Shown here: positions 1-6,519 of the stretch, one piece after another
Layout of the letters: each line of letters opens with the position of its first letter
Position numbering within the stretch: the stretch's first letter is position 1
DNA from: Ruminiclostridium sp.
Lineage (GTDB): Bacteria > Bacillota_A > Clostridia > Oscillospirales > Ruminococcaceae
Direction: 5' to 3'
Length of the DNA stretch: 6,574 nt
NCBI GenBank assembly: GCA_017550775.1
Contig: JAFZOA010000418.1
Coordinates: 1 to 6,574, forward strand
Made by a program: the position numbers and the translations under genes
Notes under the pieces: model-generated
Told to the model about the DNA's origin: nothing
What the model saw: the letters and a program-made list of their open reading frames with translations, nothing else
Databases searched by the model: none

Positions 1-2153
1 ACGAGATATTCCGGCTTCTCTCCGACAACAAGAAGAATCTGTACCTTGTCGGCGACATGAAGCAGTCGATATACCGGTTCAGGGGCGCGGATCCGCTGGT
101 GTTCTCGCGGCTCATGAAGGATCCGGACTTTGAGGTGATACGGCTCAACCGGAACTTCCGGAGCTGCGCGCAGGTGATAGACTCGGCGAACGCGATATTC
201 ACCGGCACCATGACCGAGGAGCTCGGCGACGTGAACTATGACAAGGACAGCGCTCTGGTACAGGGCATGAAGTACGATACCGACGAGAGCAACCGCACCG
301 AGCTCATAACCTTCACCGGCGGCAATGCCGAGACCAACCGCCGTTCCGAGGCCGCGTACATCGCCGACCGCATCAAGGACATGGTGAACGGCGGGTTCCG
401 CGTTACCGAGGGTAAGGACAAGCGCCCGTGCAGATACGGGGATATCGCGGTCATAATGGGCAAATACAGCAGGAACATCGGCATATACAAGGAAGCGCTC
501 GACAGAGCCGGAGTGCCGTACGACGCGAAGGATAACGACGAATACACCGACTTCTCCGAGGTGAAGCACGCGCTCTCGCTCCTAAGAGTGATAGACGACC
601 CCTACCGCGACAGCGACCTTGCGGCGGTGCTGATGAAGGAGCCGTATATGCTGAGCGCGGAGGAAATGGCGGAGATAAAGCTTGCCGCGGGGCGCGGCGG
701 GAGCCTGTGGAGCGGGCTTTCAAAGTACGCGAGGAACAATGCCCGCGCGCAGGCTGTACTGCGGGAGCTTAACGGCTACCGCGAGTTTGCCGAGCAGAAC
801 TCCGCAGAGCGCCTGATACGCAGGATATGCGACGAGAGTATGCTCATTCCCGCTGTGGAAGCCGCTCCCGAGGGCGCGAAGAAAAGCGCCAATCTCCACA
901 AGCTCATCTACTTCGCTGAGAAGTTCTCCGGCGGCGAGAGCGCGAGCCTGTACGACTTCATAAAGTACATGGAGCTGATAAAGAGCGGCAATGTGAAGCT
1001 CTCCGAGGCTAAGGGCGGCACAGGCGGGAATGCGGTGCGGCTTATGACCATTCACGGCTCGAAGGGGCTGGAGTTCCCGGTGTGTTTCATTTCCAACCTC
1101 ACATCGAGGGATAAGTCCATGAGCGACGAGCTTATATGCAGTCCCGACTTCGGTATCGGCATGAAGATAAGCGACACCGCGAATATGCTCAAGGTCAACA
1201 CGCAGACCTACTCAATGGTGTCCGATGAGCTGAAACGCCTCGGGCGGAGCGAGGAAATGCGCCTTCTGTACGTCGCGGCGACCCGCGCAAAGGAGAAGAT
1301 GATCTTCACCGCGCCTGTGTCCAACGGCGAGCCGGATATGCACTACGGCTGGGTGCTTAAAAGCGGTGCGGTGAACGCGGACCCGTCTAAGTCGATCATA
1401 CTTGTGAGACCGCTCGGGATCTACGAGCCGAAGTCGGAGGCTGTGCGCGCGGAGGAGAGCTCCGGCGAAGCGGAGATACCAACCTTCACGGAGTATGCCT
1501 ACAAACGTATATCCGCGGTGCCGTCGAAGGTGACCGCGACGCAGATCGGTGTGAAGAGCGTTGACGACTTCTCGGAGCAGAGCGAGACCATGGATCGTTT
1601 CATGCGTATTCCGTCGTTCGTGAGCGGCGGGGAAGGCTCAAAGCTTACCGGCAAGAAGCGCGGCGACGCTTACCACAAGGTAATGGAGCTGCTCGACTTT
1701 TGCGCGAAGCCGGAGGACGTGCCGCGACTGCTGGACGAAATGCTTGAAAACAGGAAGATATCGGAGATCGAGCGAGCTTCGGTGTCCGAGGACGACATAG
1801 CGCGGTTCCTGACCTGCGGGCTTTGCGGGCGTGCCGCGAAAAGTGCGGAGGTACACCGCGAGTCCCCTATCTTCTTCGAGTACGTCCCGGAAGCGGGAGA
1901 GTGGGGAGTAGAGGACTGGACAGGCGAGGAAAAGCCGTTTATACAGGGTATCGCGGATATGTACTTCGTGGAGAACGGGGAGATCGTGCTTGTGGACTAC
2001 AAGACCAACAGCCGTGTCACCGCCGCGCAGCTCACCGAGGAATACCGCGGTCAGCTCGATATCTACGCCCGCGCGCTCGCCGAGGCGACCGGAATGAGGG
2101 TGAAGCAGAAGCTGCTTTACTCCTTTGAGCTCGGAGAGATAGAAGTGAAATAA
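1..2153 (+). CDS. addA: AddA, ATP-dependent helicase/nuclease subunit A (5' partial)
   Basis: This is the C-terminal part (716 residues) of AddA, the UvrD/Rep-type helicase plus RecB-like nuclease subunit of the AddAB complex, which resects double-strand breaks for RecA recombination. The frame is open from base 3, so the gene begins upstream; AddA proteins are usually about 1,200 residues, so the Walker A region is outside the window. Helicase motifs seen in order: NLYLVGDMKQSIYRFRG (about 39-86), LNRNFRS (144-164), LMTIHGSKGLEF (1041-1076) and EEMRLLYVAATRA (1251-1289). The nuclease domain is intact: GDAYHK with His at 1674, GIAD with Asp at 1956, VDYK with Asp at 1995 and Lys at 2001, then QLDIY with Gln at 2052. 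The ATG at 57 is internal to the VGDMKQS motif and is not a start. addB would be expected just upstream, by family habit. No frameshift or missing catalytic residue is seen. RecB itself is less likely because of the Firmicutes-like context. Confidence 0.95.
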   Translation, partial: EIFRLLSDNKKNLYLVGDMKQSIYRFRGADPLVFSRLMKDPDFEVIRLNRNFRSCAQVIDSANAIFTGTMTEELGDVNYDKDSALVQGMKYDTDESNRTELITFTGGNAETNRRSEAAYIADRIKDMVNGGFRVTEGKDKRPCRYGDIAVIMGKYSRNIGIYKEALDRAGVPYDAKDNDEYTDFSEVKHALSLLRVIDDPYRDSDLAAVLMKEPYMLSAEEMAEIKLAAGRGGSLWSGLSKYARNNARAQAVLRELNGYREFAEQNSAERLIRRICDESMLIPAVEAAPEGAKKSANLHKLIYFAEKFSGGESASLYDFIKYMELIKSGNVKLSEAKGGTGGNAVRLMTIHGSKGLEFPVCFISNLTSRDKSMSDELICSPDFGIGMKISDTANMLKVNTQTYSMVSDELKRLGRSEEMRLLYVAATRAKEKMIFTAPVSNGEPDMHYGWVLKSGAVNADPSKSIILVRPLGIYEPKSEAVRAEESSGEAEIPTFTEYAYKRISAVPSKVTATQIGVKSVDDFSEQSETMDRFMRIPSFVSGGEGSKLTGKKRGDAYHKVMELLDFCAKPEDVPRLLDEMLENRKISEIERASVSEDDIARFLTCGLCGRAAKSAEVHRESPIFFEYVPEAGEWGVEDWTGEEKPFIQGIADMYFVENGEIVLVDYKTNSRVTAAQLTEEYRGQLDIYARALAEATGMRVKQKLLYSFELGEIEVK

Positions 2154-2202
2154 CAATGCGGAACTGCCGCGGCGGTGGATATGGCCGCTGTTATATATGC
2201 TG

Positions 2203-2237
2203 TTTACAGTTTACAGTTTACAGTTTACAGTTTACAG
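2203..2237 (+). repeat. Left arm: (TTTACAG)x5 tandem repeat
   Basis: Five perfect, uninterrupted copies of TTTACAG begin 49 bases after the addA stop codon. Because the copies are identical, slipped-strand change of copy number is expected between strains (inference). Confidence 0.95.
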
Positions 2238-2325
2238 TTGAGGTGCGCGCTGCGCGCGCGGATCTAAAAAGCTCCGCAACCGATACAATAACTGTAAGCT
2301 GTACAATGAAACCGTATTTTGCAAA

Positions 2326-2353
2326 CTGTACACTGTAAACTGTAAACTGTAAA
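2326..2353 (-). repeat. Right arm: inverted heptamer array, four units
   Basis: The units on the + strand are CTGTACA and then three CTGTAAA, the reverse complement of the left-arm unit except for one base in the first. The array ends 36 bases before the start of the DUF2156 gene and is followed by CTAAAAAAG, so it lacks the U-run expected of a + strand terminator. Confidence 0.92.
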
Positions 2354-2389
2354 CTAAAAAAGAATATATAATGTGAAGGACAGACAGTT

Positions 2390-3295
2390 ATGATAGAATG
2401 GAAAACGCCCGACATAGACTTCATCAAAGCAAACAGAGGGGTATGCGGAGGCTGCCGCCGCTTCGGGAGCGACACGGCACCCGCCAACATATTCCTGCTC
2501 GGCGAAAAGTACGGCACAAAGGTCGCTGTGCTGAACGGAGCCATGCTGCGGTATTACAACGGTTATGCGCCGAACCGCAGGGGCTACGGGTTCCCGCTTT
2601 TCCGCGGGGAAGCGGATCTTCGCGCGATAACCGACGCTCTGCGAAGGGACGCTGACGAGCGCGGGGTGCCGTTCGGGTTCTGTCTGTGCGACGAGAAGCA
2701 GAAGACCGCTCTGGACAGCGTTCTCAAAACCGACTGGAGCTTTACCGATGACGACAGCGACTACATCTACAAGCGGGAGAGCCTTGCGGCGCTCGCGGGG
2801 AAGAAGCTCCACCGCAAGCGCAACCACATCAGCGGCTTCAACCGCCTGTACGACGACGCGGAGTACAGACCGCTCACGCCGGACAACGCGGCAGACGCTT
2901 ACAAGGTGGCGGAGCTGTGGCTCGCGGAGCGCGAAGGTCACGGTTCGGAGGACGAGCGCGCCGAGCTTGTCTCTATCCGTGCGGCGCTCGGGAACATGGA
3001 GGCGCTGGGGTTGTTGGGCGGAGTGCTGTATGTCGGGGGAGTTCCGGCGGCGATGACTGTCGCGTCGCAGATCTCGGACTGCGTTACCGATGTTCATTAC
3101 GAGAAGTCGTTCGGAGAGTATGCCGCGAACGGCGCGTTTACTGTCATAAATCAGTGCTTTGCTTCCTCGGGACAGTCTGAGAGTGAATACTTCAACCGCG
3201 AGGAGGACATGGGGATAGAGGGGCTCAAAACGGCGAAGGAGTCCTATTTCCCTTCGTTCAAGCTGAAAAAATACTATGGGGTGTGCAGATGTTAG
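2390..3295 (+). CDS. DUF2156 / phosphatidylglycerol lysyltransferase C-terminal-like protein
   Basis: A 301-residue protein that I assign to the DUF2156 family (GNAT-like fold, related to the catalytic domain of MprF-type aminoacyl-phosphatidylglycerol synthases). Recognisable parts are the N-terminal ANIFLLGEKYG segment (32-42), the basic KKLHRKRNHISGF stretch (138-150), GGVLYVGGVPAAMTVASQ (210-227), and the diagnostic C-terminal YFNREEDMGIEGLKTAKESY (267-286). There are no membrane segments, so it lacks the flippase part of MprF and is probably cytosolic; its true acceptor and donor are unknown. An unusual CGGC pair (Cys19, Cys22) lies near the N-terminus. The ATG is supported by AAGGA (2376-2380) nine bases upstream. 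The next gene overlaps its last codons, so the two are probably co-transcribed and translationally coupled. I see no good promoter just upstream; transcription may come from the addA side through the repeat. Family call is fairly sure, biochemical role is not. Confidence 0.87.
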   Translation: MIEWKTPDIDFIKANRGVCGGCRRFGSDTAPANIFLLGEKYGTKVAVLNGAMLRYYNGYAPNRRGYGFPLFRGEADLRAITDALRRDADERGVPFGFCLCDEKQKTALDSVLKTDWSFTDDDSDYIYKRESLAALAGKKLHRKRNHISGFNRLYDDAEYRPLTPDNAADAYKVAELWLAEREGHGSEDERAELVSIRAALGNMEALGLLGGVLYVGGVPAAMTVASQISDCVTDVHYEKSFGEYAANGAFTVINQCFASSGQSESEYFNREEDMGIEGLKTAKESYFPSFKLKKYYGVCRC

Positions 3296-3774
3296 GTTCG
3301 GTGCTTTCAAGGGCGGAATGTGCGGAGTGCAGGTTCTGCTGTTCGTTCAGAAGACAGAGTTTATGGGAGACCCCGCTGTTTGATGCGCAGACGGCGGAGC
3401 GGCTCGGGAAGCTTTATCCGAAGGCGCGTTTCAAGCCGCGCGGCGACGCGTTCACAGTCGATCTCGACGGCTGCTACCGGACCGACGACCCGGAGGAGGA
3501 GGCGCTTTGCCCGTTCAATGAGCAGGGCTGTGTGCTGAGTGCCGGAGACAAGCCGTTCGATTGCAGCATCTGGCCGCTTCGGGTAATGCGGCGTAACGGC
3601 GGGCTTGCGATATGCCTAACGCCGACCTGTCCCGTGATAAACGAAAAGCCACTCGCGGTGATGCGGGAGCTTGTACAGGGTGAAGTTGGGGACAGGATCG
3701 CGGAGTACGCGCGCCTTCACCCGTATATCATCAAGGAATATAAGGATGGCTTCCATGTGCTGAGGGAGCTCTGA
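3289..3774 (+). CDS. YkgJ-family cysteine cluster protein
   Basis: A 161-residue protein with a pattern of clustered cysteines typical of the YkgJ/CxxCxxCC family (putative zinc- or iron-chelating domain). Visible: CAECRFCC at residues 11-18, then CPFNEQGC (74-81), a DC at 91-92 in the KPFDCSIWPLRV segment, and CLTPTC (109-114); this follows the family layout of CxxCxxCC, then C...gC, then RP..C...P. The family's function is not established; metal or Fe-S binding is predicted. I chose ATG 3289, which overlaps the preceding stop by 7 bases (ATG inside the ATGTTAG junction) with GGGG at 3278-3281 as a weak ribosome binding site. An in-frame GTG at 3283 would add two residues but has worse spacing. 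The overlap implies translational coupling to the DUF2156 gene. No signal peptide or membrane helix is seen. Confidence 0.85.
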   Translation: MLGSVLSRAECAECRFCCSFRRQSLWETPLFDAQTAERLGKLYPKARFKPRGDAFTVDLDGCYRTDDPEEEALCPFNEQGCVLSAGDKPFDCSIWPLRVMRRNGGLAICLTPTCPVINEKPLAVMRELVQGEVGDRIAEYARLHPYIIKEYKDGFHVLREL

Positions 3775-3794
3775 AAAAGGAGATTTGAAAAACG

Positions 3795-3818
3795 GATCCC
3801 CGCTGTAAGGCGGGGATC
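3795..3818. terminator. Bidirectional intrinsic terminator between convergent genes
   Basis: A perfect 9-bp stem GATCCCCGC / GCGGGGATC closes a 6-base loop TGTAAG. It lies 20 bases after the YkgJ-family stop and 17 bases after the MBL gene stop on the other strand. Read on the minus strand the stem is followed after two bases by TTTTT (3792-3788), a good U-run; on the plus strand the T-run (TTTT, 3824-3827) is five bases away and weaker. It probably ends both transcripts, most efficiently the minus-strand one. Confidence 0.85.
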
Positions 3819-3835
3819 ATGCATTTTATGGGCAA

Positions 3836-4474
3836 TCAGAACATATCGGACAGGAACGGGTTGAACCGCTTCTCGGTCGAGAGCTTTGTGCTTTCGCCGT
3901 GACCGGTATATACGATGTAATCATCCTCCAGAGCTTTCAGCCTGTCGAGCGACGCGAACAGTGTGGTCTGGTCACCGGAGTAGGTGTCGCTTCTGCCGAT
4001 GCTGTCACGGAACAGCGTATCACCGGAGAACATCACGTTCTGTCCGCCGATAACGCACAGGAAGCACACGCTTCCGGCGGTGTGGCCGGGAGTTGACATT
4101 ACCCGGAAGGTAACGTCGCCCTGGCGTATCTCGTCGCCGTCGGAGATGAAAGTGTCGGCGCTGCACGGGTTGAACTCCTTGCCGGGACAGAAGAACGCGA
4201 GGGACTTGTCGCTGTCGGTCAGGAGCTCCTCGTCCGCCTTGCTGACGTATATGGGCGCGCCGGTCTGTTCTCTGATGAACGCGGCGGCTCCGGTATGGTC
4301 GAAATGACCGTGTGTGAGCAGGATCTTCTTTATTTCAAGTCCGGACTTTCTGGCTTCGGCGAGTATCTTTTCTCCCTCATCGGCGGGGTCGATCACCACA
4401 GCCTCTCCGTTCCCGGTCGGGACGATGTAGCAGTTTGTGCCAAGCGGTGACAGTGTAAGCGGTATTACGTTCAT
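3836..4474 (-). CDS. MBL-fold metallo-hydrolase (glyoxalase II-like)
   Basis: A 212-residue metallo-beta-lactamase-fold hydrolase of the small, glyoxalase II-like (YcbL-type) group, probably cytosolic. The binuclear metal site is complete: THGHFDH (54-60, His55, His57, Asp59, His60), STPGHTAGS (His131), FSGDTLF (Asp152) and YTGHGEST (His192). The N-terminal LGTNCYIV and VIDPAD segments are also typical. The length of about 210 residues matches the group, which lacks the C-terminal glutathione-binding domain of classical GloB, so the substrate may be another thioester or a small-molecule ester; it cannot be told from sequence. The ATG has a strong GAAAGGA site (4490-4484) nine bases upstream. 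It is a single-gene unit, divergent from typA and convergent with the YkgJ-family gene, and has its own consensus promoter with a palindromic operator. No oddity in the coding region. Confidence 0.93.
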   Translation of the reverse strand: MNVIPLTLSPLGTNCYIVPTGNGEAVVIDPADEGEKILAEARKSGLEIKKILLTHGHFDHTGAAAFIREQTGAPIYVSKADEELLTDSDKSLAFFCPGKEFNPCSADTFISDGDEIRQGDVTFRVMSTPGHTAGSVCFLCVIGGQNVMFSGDTLFRDSIGRSDTYSGDQTTLFASLDRLKALEDDYIVYTGHGESTKLSTEKRFNPFLSDMF

Positions 4475-4505
4475 AACAGTATGTCCTTTCTTAAATGGTA
4501 TCTTT

Positions 4506-4535
4506 ATTATACACCGTATCGGTGTATCTTGTCAA
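4506..4535 (-). promoter_or_regulatory. Sigma-A promoter of the MBL hydrolase gene
   Basis: On the minus strand the -35 is TTGACA (4535-4530) and the -10 is TATAAT (4511-4506), both perfect consensus, with an 18-base spacer. The start of transcription would be near 4499, giving a leader of about 25 bases that contains the ribosome binding site. Confidence 0.88.
4509..4527. promoter_or_regulatory. 19-bp palindrome, probable operator over the MBL promoter
   Basis: ATACACCGTATCGGTGTAT is a perfect inverted repeat, 8-bp arms around TAT, centred at 4518. It covers most of the spacer and half of the -10 of the MBL gene promoter, the position expected for a repressor site (a dimeric helix-turn-helix protein such as a TetR- or MarR-type factor) or, less likely, a MerR-type activator, which usually needs a 19-20 base spacer. 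No regulator gene lies in the window, so its binder is unknown. Confidence 0.7.
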
Positions 4536-4604
4536 CGGGGGCACAGACCGACCCGTCCGGAAACAAAAAAGCACCGGAAAAGCGCAGAATAATGAGAAAA
4601 AAGG

Positions 4605-4633
4605 TTGACAAAGGGTAGCAAAAGTGATATAAT
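4605..4633 (+). promoter_or_regulatory. Extended -10 sigma-A promoter of typA
   Basis: The -35 TTGACA (4605-4610) and -10 TATAAT (4628-4633) are both perfect, separated by an optimal 17 bases. TG two bases before the -10 (4625-4626) makes it an extended -10 promoter, so strong constitutive expression is expected. Transcription should begin near 4640, leaving a leader of about 45 bases in which I see no riboswitch or hairpin. Confidence 0.92.
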
Positions 4634-4684
4634 TTATCAGTCATTTTAAAGAAACAGAATTATAAGACAAAAGGAAGTATCACA

Positions 4685-6508
4685 TTGAAAAGAGAAGATC
4701 TGAGAAACATTGCGATCATAGCGCACGTCGATCACGGCAAGACCACGCTGGTCGATGAGATGCTCAAACAGAGCGGTGTGTACCGCGAAAATCAGGCTGT
4801 CGTGGAGCGCGTCATGGATAACAACGCGATCGAGCGCGAGCGCGGTATCACCATACTTGCCAAGAATACGTCAATTACCTACAAGGACGTTAAGATCAAC
4901 ATCGTCGATACCCCCGGCCATGCGGACTTTTCCGGCGAGGTCGAGCGCATACTCAAAATGGTGAACGGCGTACTGCTGCTCGTTGACAGCTTCGAGGGCA
5001 CCATGCCGCAGACCCGTTTCGTGCTCCAGAAGGCGCTTGAGCTCGGACATAAGGTCATCGTGGTGGTCAACAAGACCGACCGCCCCGACGCGCGTTCCAG
5101 AGAGGTAGTTGACGAGGTGTTGGAGCTGCTGCTCGACCTCGACGCGGACGATGAACAGCTCGAAAGCCCGGTGGTTTACTGCTCCGGCAGGAACGGCACC
5201 GCGTCCCTCGACCCGGACGATATGGGCGAGAACCTTATCCCGCTGTTTGATATGATACTGGAGCATATCCCCGCTCCCGAGGGCGACCCCGACGGCGAGC
5301 TCCAGCTTCTCGTGTCGTCCATCGACTACAGCGAGTATGTGGGACGTATCGCTATCGGACGTATTGAGCGCGGCGTTATAAAGCAGAATCAGGAGGTCAC
5401 GGTCTGCGACTACCACGGCACAGTCGAGCCGTTCAAGGGCAAGGTCGTGAGCCTGTACGAGTTTGACGGACTCGGAAAGAATGCCGTTCAGGAGGCTTCC
5501 GTCGGCGATATCGTGTGCTTCTCCGGAATAGAGAACATAACTATCGGCCAGACCGTCTGCTCGCCCGCAGCAGTCGAGCCGCTGCCGTTCGTGAAGATAA
5601 GCGAACCTACCGTTGAGATGACCTTCGCGGTCAACGACAGCCCCTTCGCCGGTCACGAGGGCAAGTTCGTAACCTCCCGCCAGATACGCGAGAGACTGGA
5701 GCGCGAGCTTCTCAAAGACGTGTCGCTGCGCGTCAAGGAGAGCGATGTACGCGACGCTTACGATGTGGCGGGACGCGGAGAAATGCACCTTTCCATACTG
5801 ATTGAGACCATGCGCCGCGAGGGGTATGAGCTGTCCGTGAGCACGCCCCGTGTACTGTACAAGGAGATAGACGGCGTGAAGTGCGAGCCAATGGAAAAGC
5901 TTGTCATCGACGTGCCGGAGGAAAGTGTCGGTGCGGTAATGGAGAAAATGGGCAGACGCAAGGCGGAGCTGCTCGAAATGCACCCGGTCGGTTCCCGCAC
6001 AAGGCTGGAGTTCAAGATACCGTCGCGCGGACTGTTCGGTTACCGGAGCGAGTTCCTGACCGACACGAAGGGCGAGGGAGTGCTCAACACGCTGTTCCTC
6101 GGCTATGAGCCGTACATGGGAGAGATACCCGTGCGCACCACCGGCTCGCTCGTCGCGTTTGAGACCGGCCCCGCGAGCGCGTACGGAATATGGAACGTTC
6201 AGGACAGAGGCGCTATGTTCATTGACCCGGGCGTTGACGTGTACGAGGGCATGATCGTCGGCGTATCACCGAAGCTCGGCGATATCACGGTCAATGTCTG
6301 CAAGAAGAAGCATCTTACAAATACGCGTGCAAGCGGAAGCGACGAGGCTCTTCGCCTTGTTCCGCCAAAGCACATGAGCCTTGAAGAGAGCCTTGAATTT
6401 ATCTCGGACGACGAGCTTGTGGAGGTAACGCCCAAGAGCATACGTCTGCGCAAACGCATTCTCGACCACGATCTCAGAATGAAGGACGAGGCAAAGAGAC
6501 GTAAATAA
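4685..6508 (+). CDS. typA: TypA/BipA ribosome-associated translational GTPase
   Basis: A full-length 607-residue TypA (BipA), an EF-G-like GTPase that binds the ribosome and supports 50S assembly and growth under stress or cold; length is normal for the family. The G domain has all signatures: AHVDHGKTT (13-21), RGIT (53-56), DTPGH (75-79), NKTD (129-132) and SGRNG (167-171). An EF-Tu-like beta-barrel domain follows (about 205-295), then the EF-G III-like domain with [12 protein letters not shown] (363-374), the EF-G V-like domain with [20 protein letters not shown] (446-465), and the TypA-specific C-terminal domain (about 480-607) ending in [10 protein letters not shown]. The start is TTG, supported by AAGGA (4671-4675) nine bases upstream and by the family N-terminus [17 protein letters not shown]; no in-frame ATG exists before it that fits. 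Its own promoter makes it a likely single-gene unit. No LepA- or EF-G-specific features are seen. Confidence 0.98.
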   Translation: MKREDLRNIAIIAHVDHGKTTLVDEMLKQSGVYRENQAVVERVMDNNAIERERGITILAKNTSITYKDVKINIVDTPGHADFSGEVERILKMVNGVLLLVDSFEGTMPQTRFVLQKALELGHKVIVVVNKTDRPDARSREVVDEVLELLLDLDADDEQLESPVVYCSGRNGTASLDPDDMGENLIPLFDMILEHIPAPEGDPDGELQLLVSSIDYSEYVGRIAIGRIERGVIKQNQEVTVCDYHGTVEPFKGKVVSLYEFDGLGKNAVQEASVGDIVCFSGIENITIGQTVCSPAAVEPLPFVKISEPTVEMTFAVNDSPFAGHEGKFVTSRQIRERLERELLKDVSLRVKESDVRDAYDVAGRGEMHLSILIETMRREGYELSVSTPRVLYKEIDGVKCEPMEKLVIDVPEESVGAVMEKMGRRKAELLEMHPVGSRTRLEFKIPSRGLFGYRSEFLTDTKGEGVLNTLFLGYEPYMGEIPVRTTGSLVAFETGPASAYGIWNVQDRGAMFIDPGVDVYEGMIVGVSPKLGDITVNVCKKKHLTNTRASGSDEALRLVPPKHMSLEESLEFISDDELVEVTPKSIRLRKRILDHDLRMKDEAKRRK

Positions 6509-6519
6509 GCGGCGAAATG

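Larger units (their letters stand above)
2203..2353. repeat. Intergenic element with inverted arrays of 7-bp repeats
   Basis: The space between addA and the next gene is mostly a structured repeat. The left arm is five TTTACAG units. The right arm is the reverse complement, three exact CTGTAAA units preceded by one variant CTGTACA. An RNA or single strand across it could fold into a long stem of about 28 bp in several registers, with an 88-nt core between. The core contains GCGCGC-T-GCGCGC (2245-2257), a small hairpin GCGGA/TCCGC (2258-2262 with 2273-2277), and two more degenerate right-type heptamers (2292-2305, CTGTAAG then CTGTACA). Forward and reverse reading frames run through it, but they lack a ribosome binding site and read the heptamers as repeated peptides, so I treat them as spurious. 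From memory, similar heptamer arrays recur between genes of Ruminococcus-like gut bacteria; this was not checked here. The overall form recalls a MITE or REP-like element, with no transposase nearby. Confidence 0.8.

Noticed and set aside
2169..2188. Rho-independent terminator for addA (GCGGC/GCCGC)
   Set aside because: The stem is only 5 bp with a 10-base loop and no T-run follows.
2203..2353. CRISPR array
   Set aside because: The units are 7 bp, contiguous and without spacers, and the two arms are inverted relative to each other.
2192..2370. TATATA on both sides of the heptamer element (2192-2197 and 2365-2370) as a target-site duplication
   Set aside because: The copies are short, AT-only and at unequal distances from the arms (5 and 11 bases), so chance is a sufficient explanation.
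2365..2372. TATAAT just upstream of the DUF2156 gene as a promoter -10
   Set aside because: No acceptable -35 lies 16-18 bases upstream (the sequence there is heptamer repeat), and the predicted start would fall within the ribosome binding site.
2354..3310. Minus-strand frame (318 codons) opposite the DUF2156 gene
   Set aside because: It is low-complexity, Val/Arg/Leu-rich antisense, with no promoter or ribosome binding site; the plus-strand gene has recognisable family motifs.
4556..4581. TCCGG/CCGGA hairpin between the divergent promoters as a regulatory RNA or terminator
   Set aside because: A 5-bp stem with a long A-rich loop and no T-run; not enough to support a feature.
4871..5983. 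Long minus-strand frame (370 codons) inside typA
   Set aside because: It is a mirror of the high-GC3 codon use of typA, has no family features, and overlaps a certain gene.
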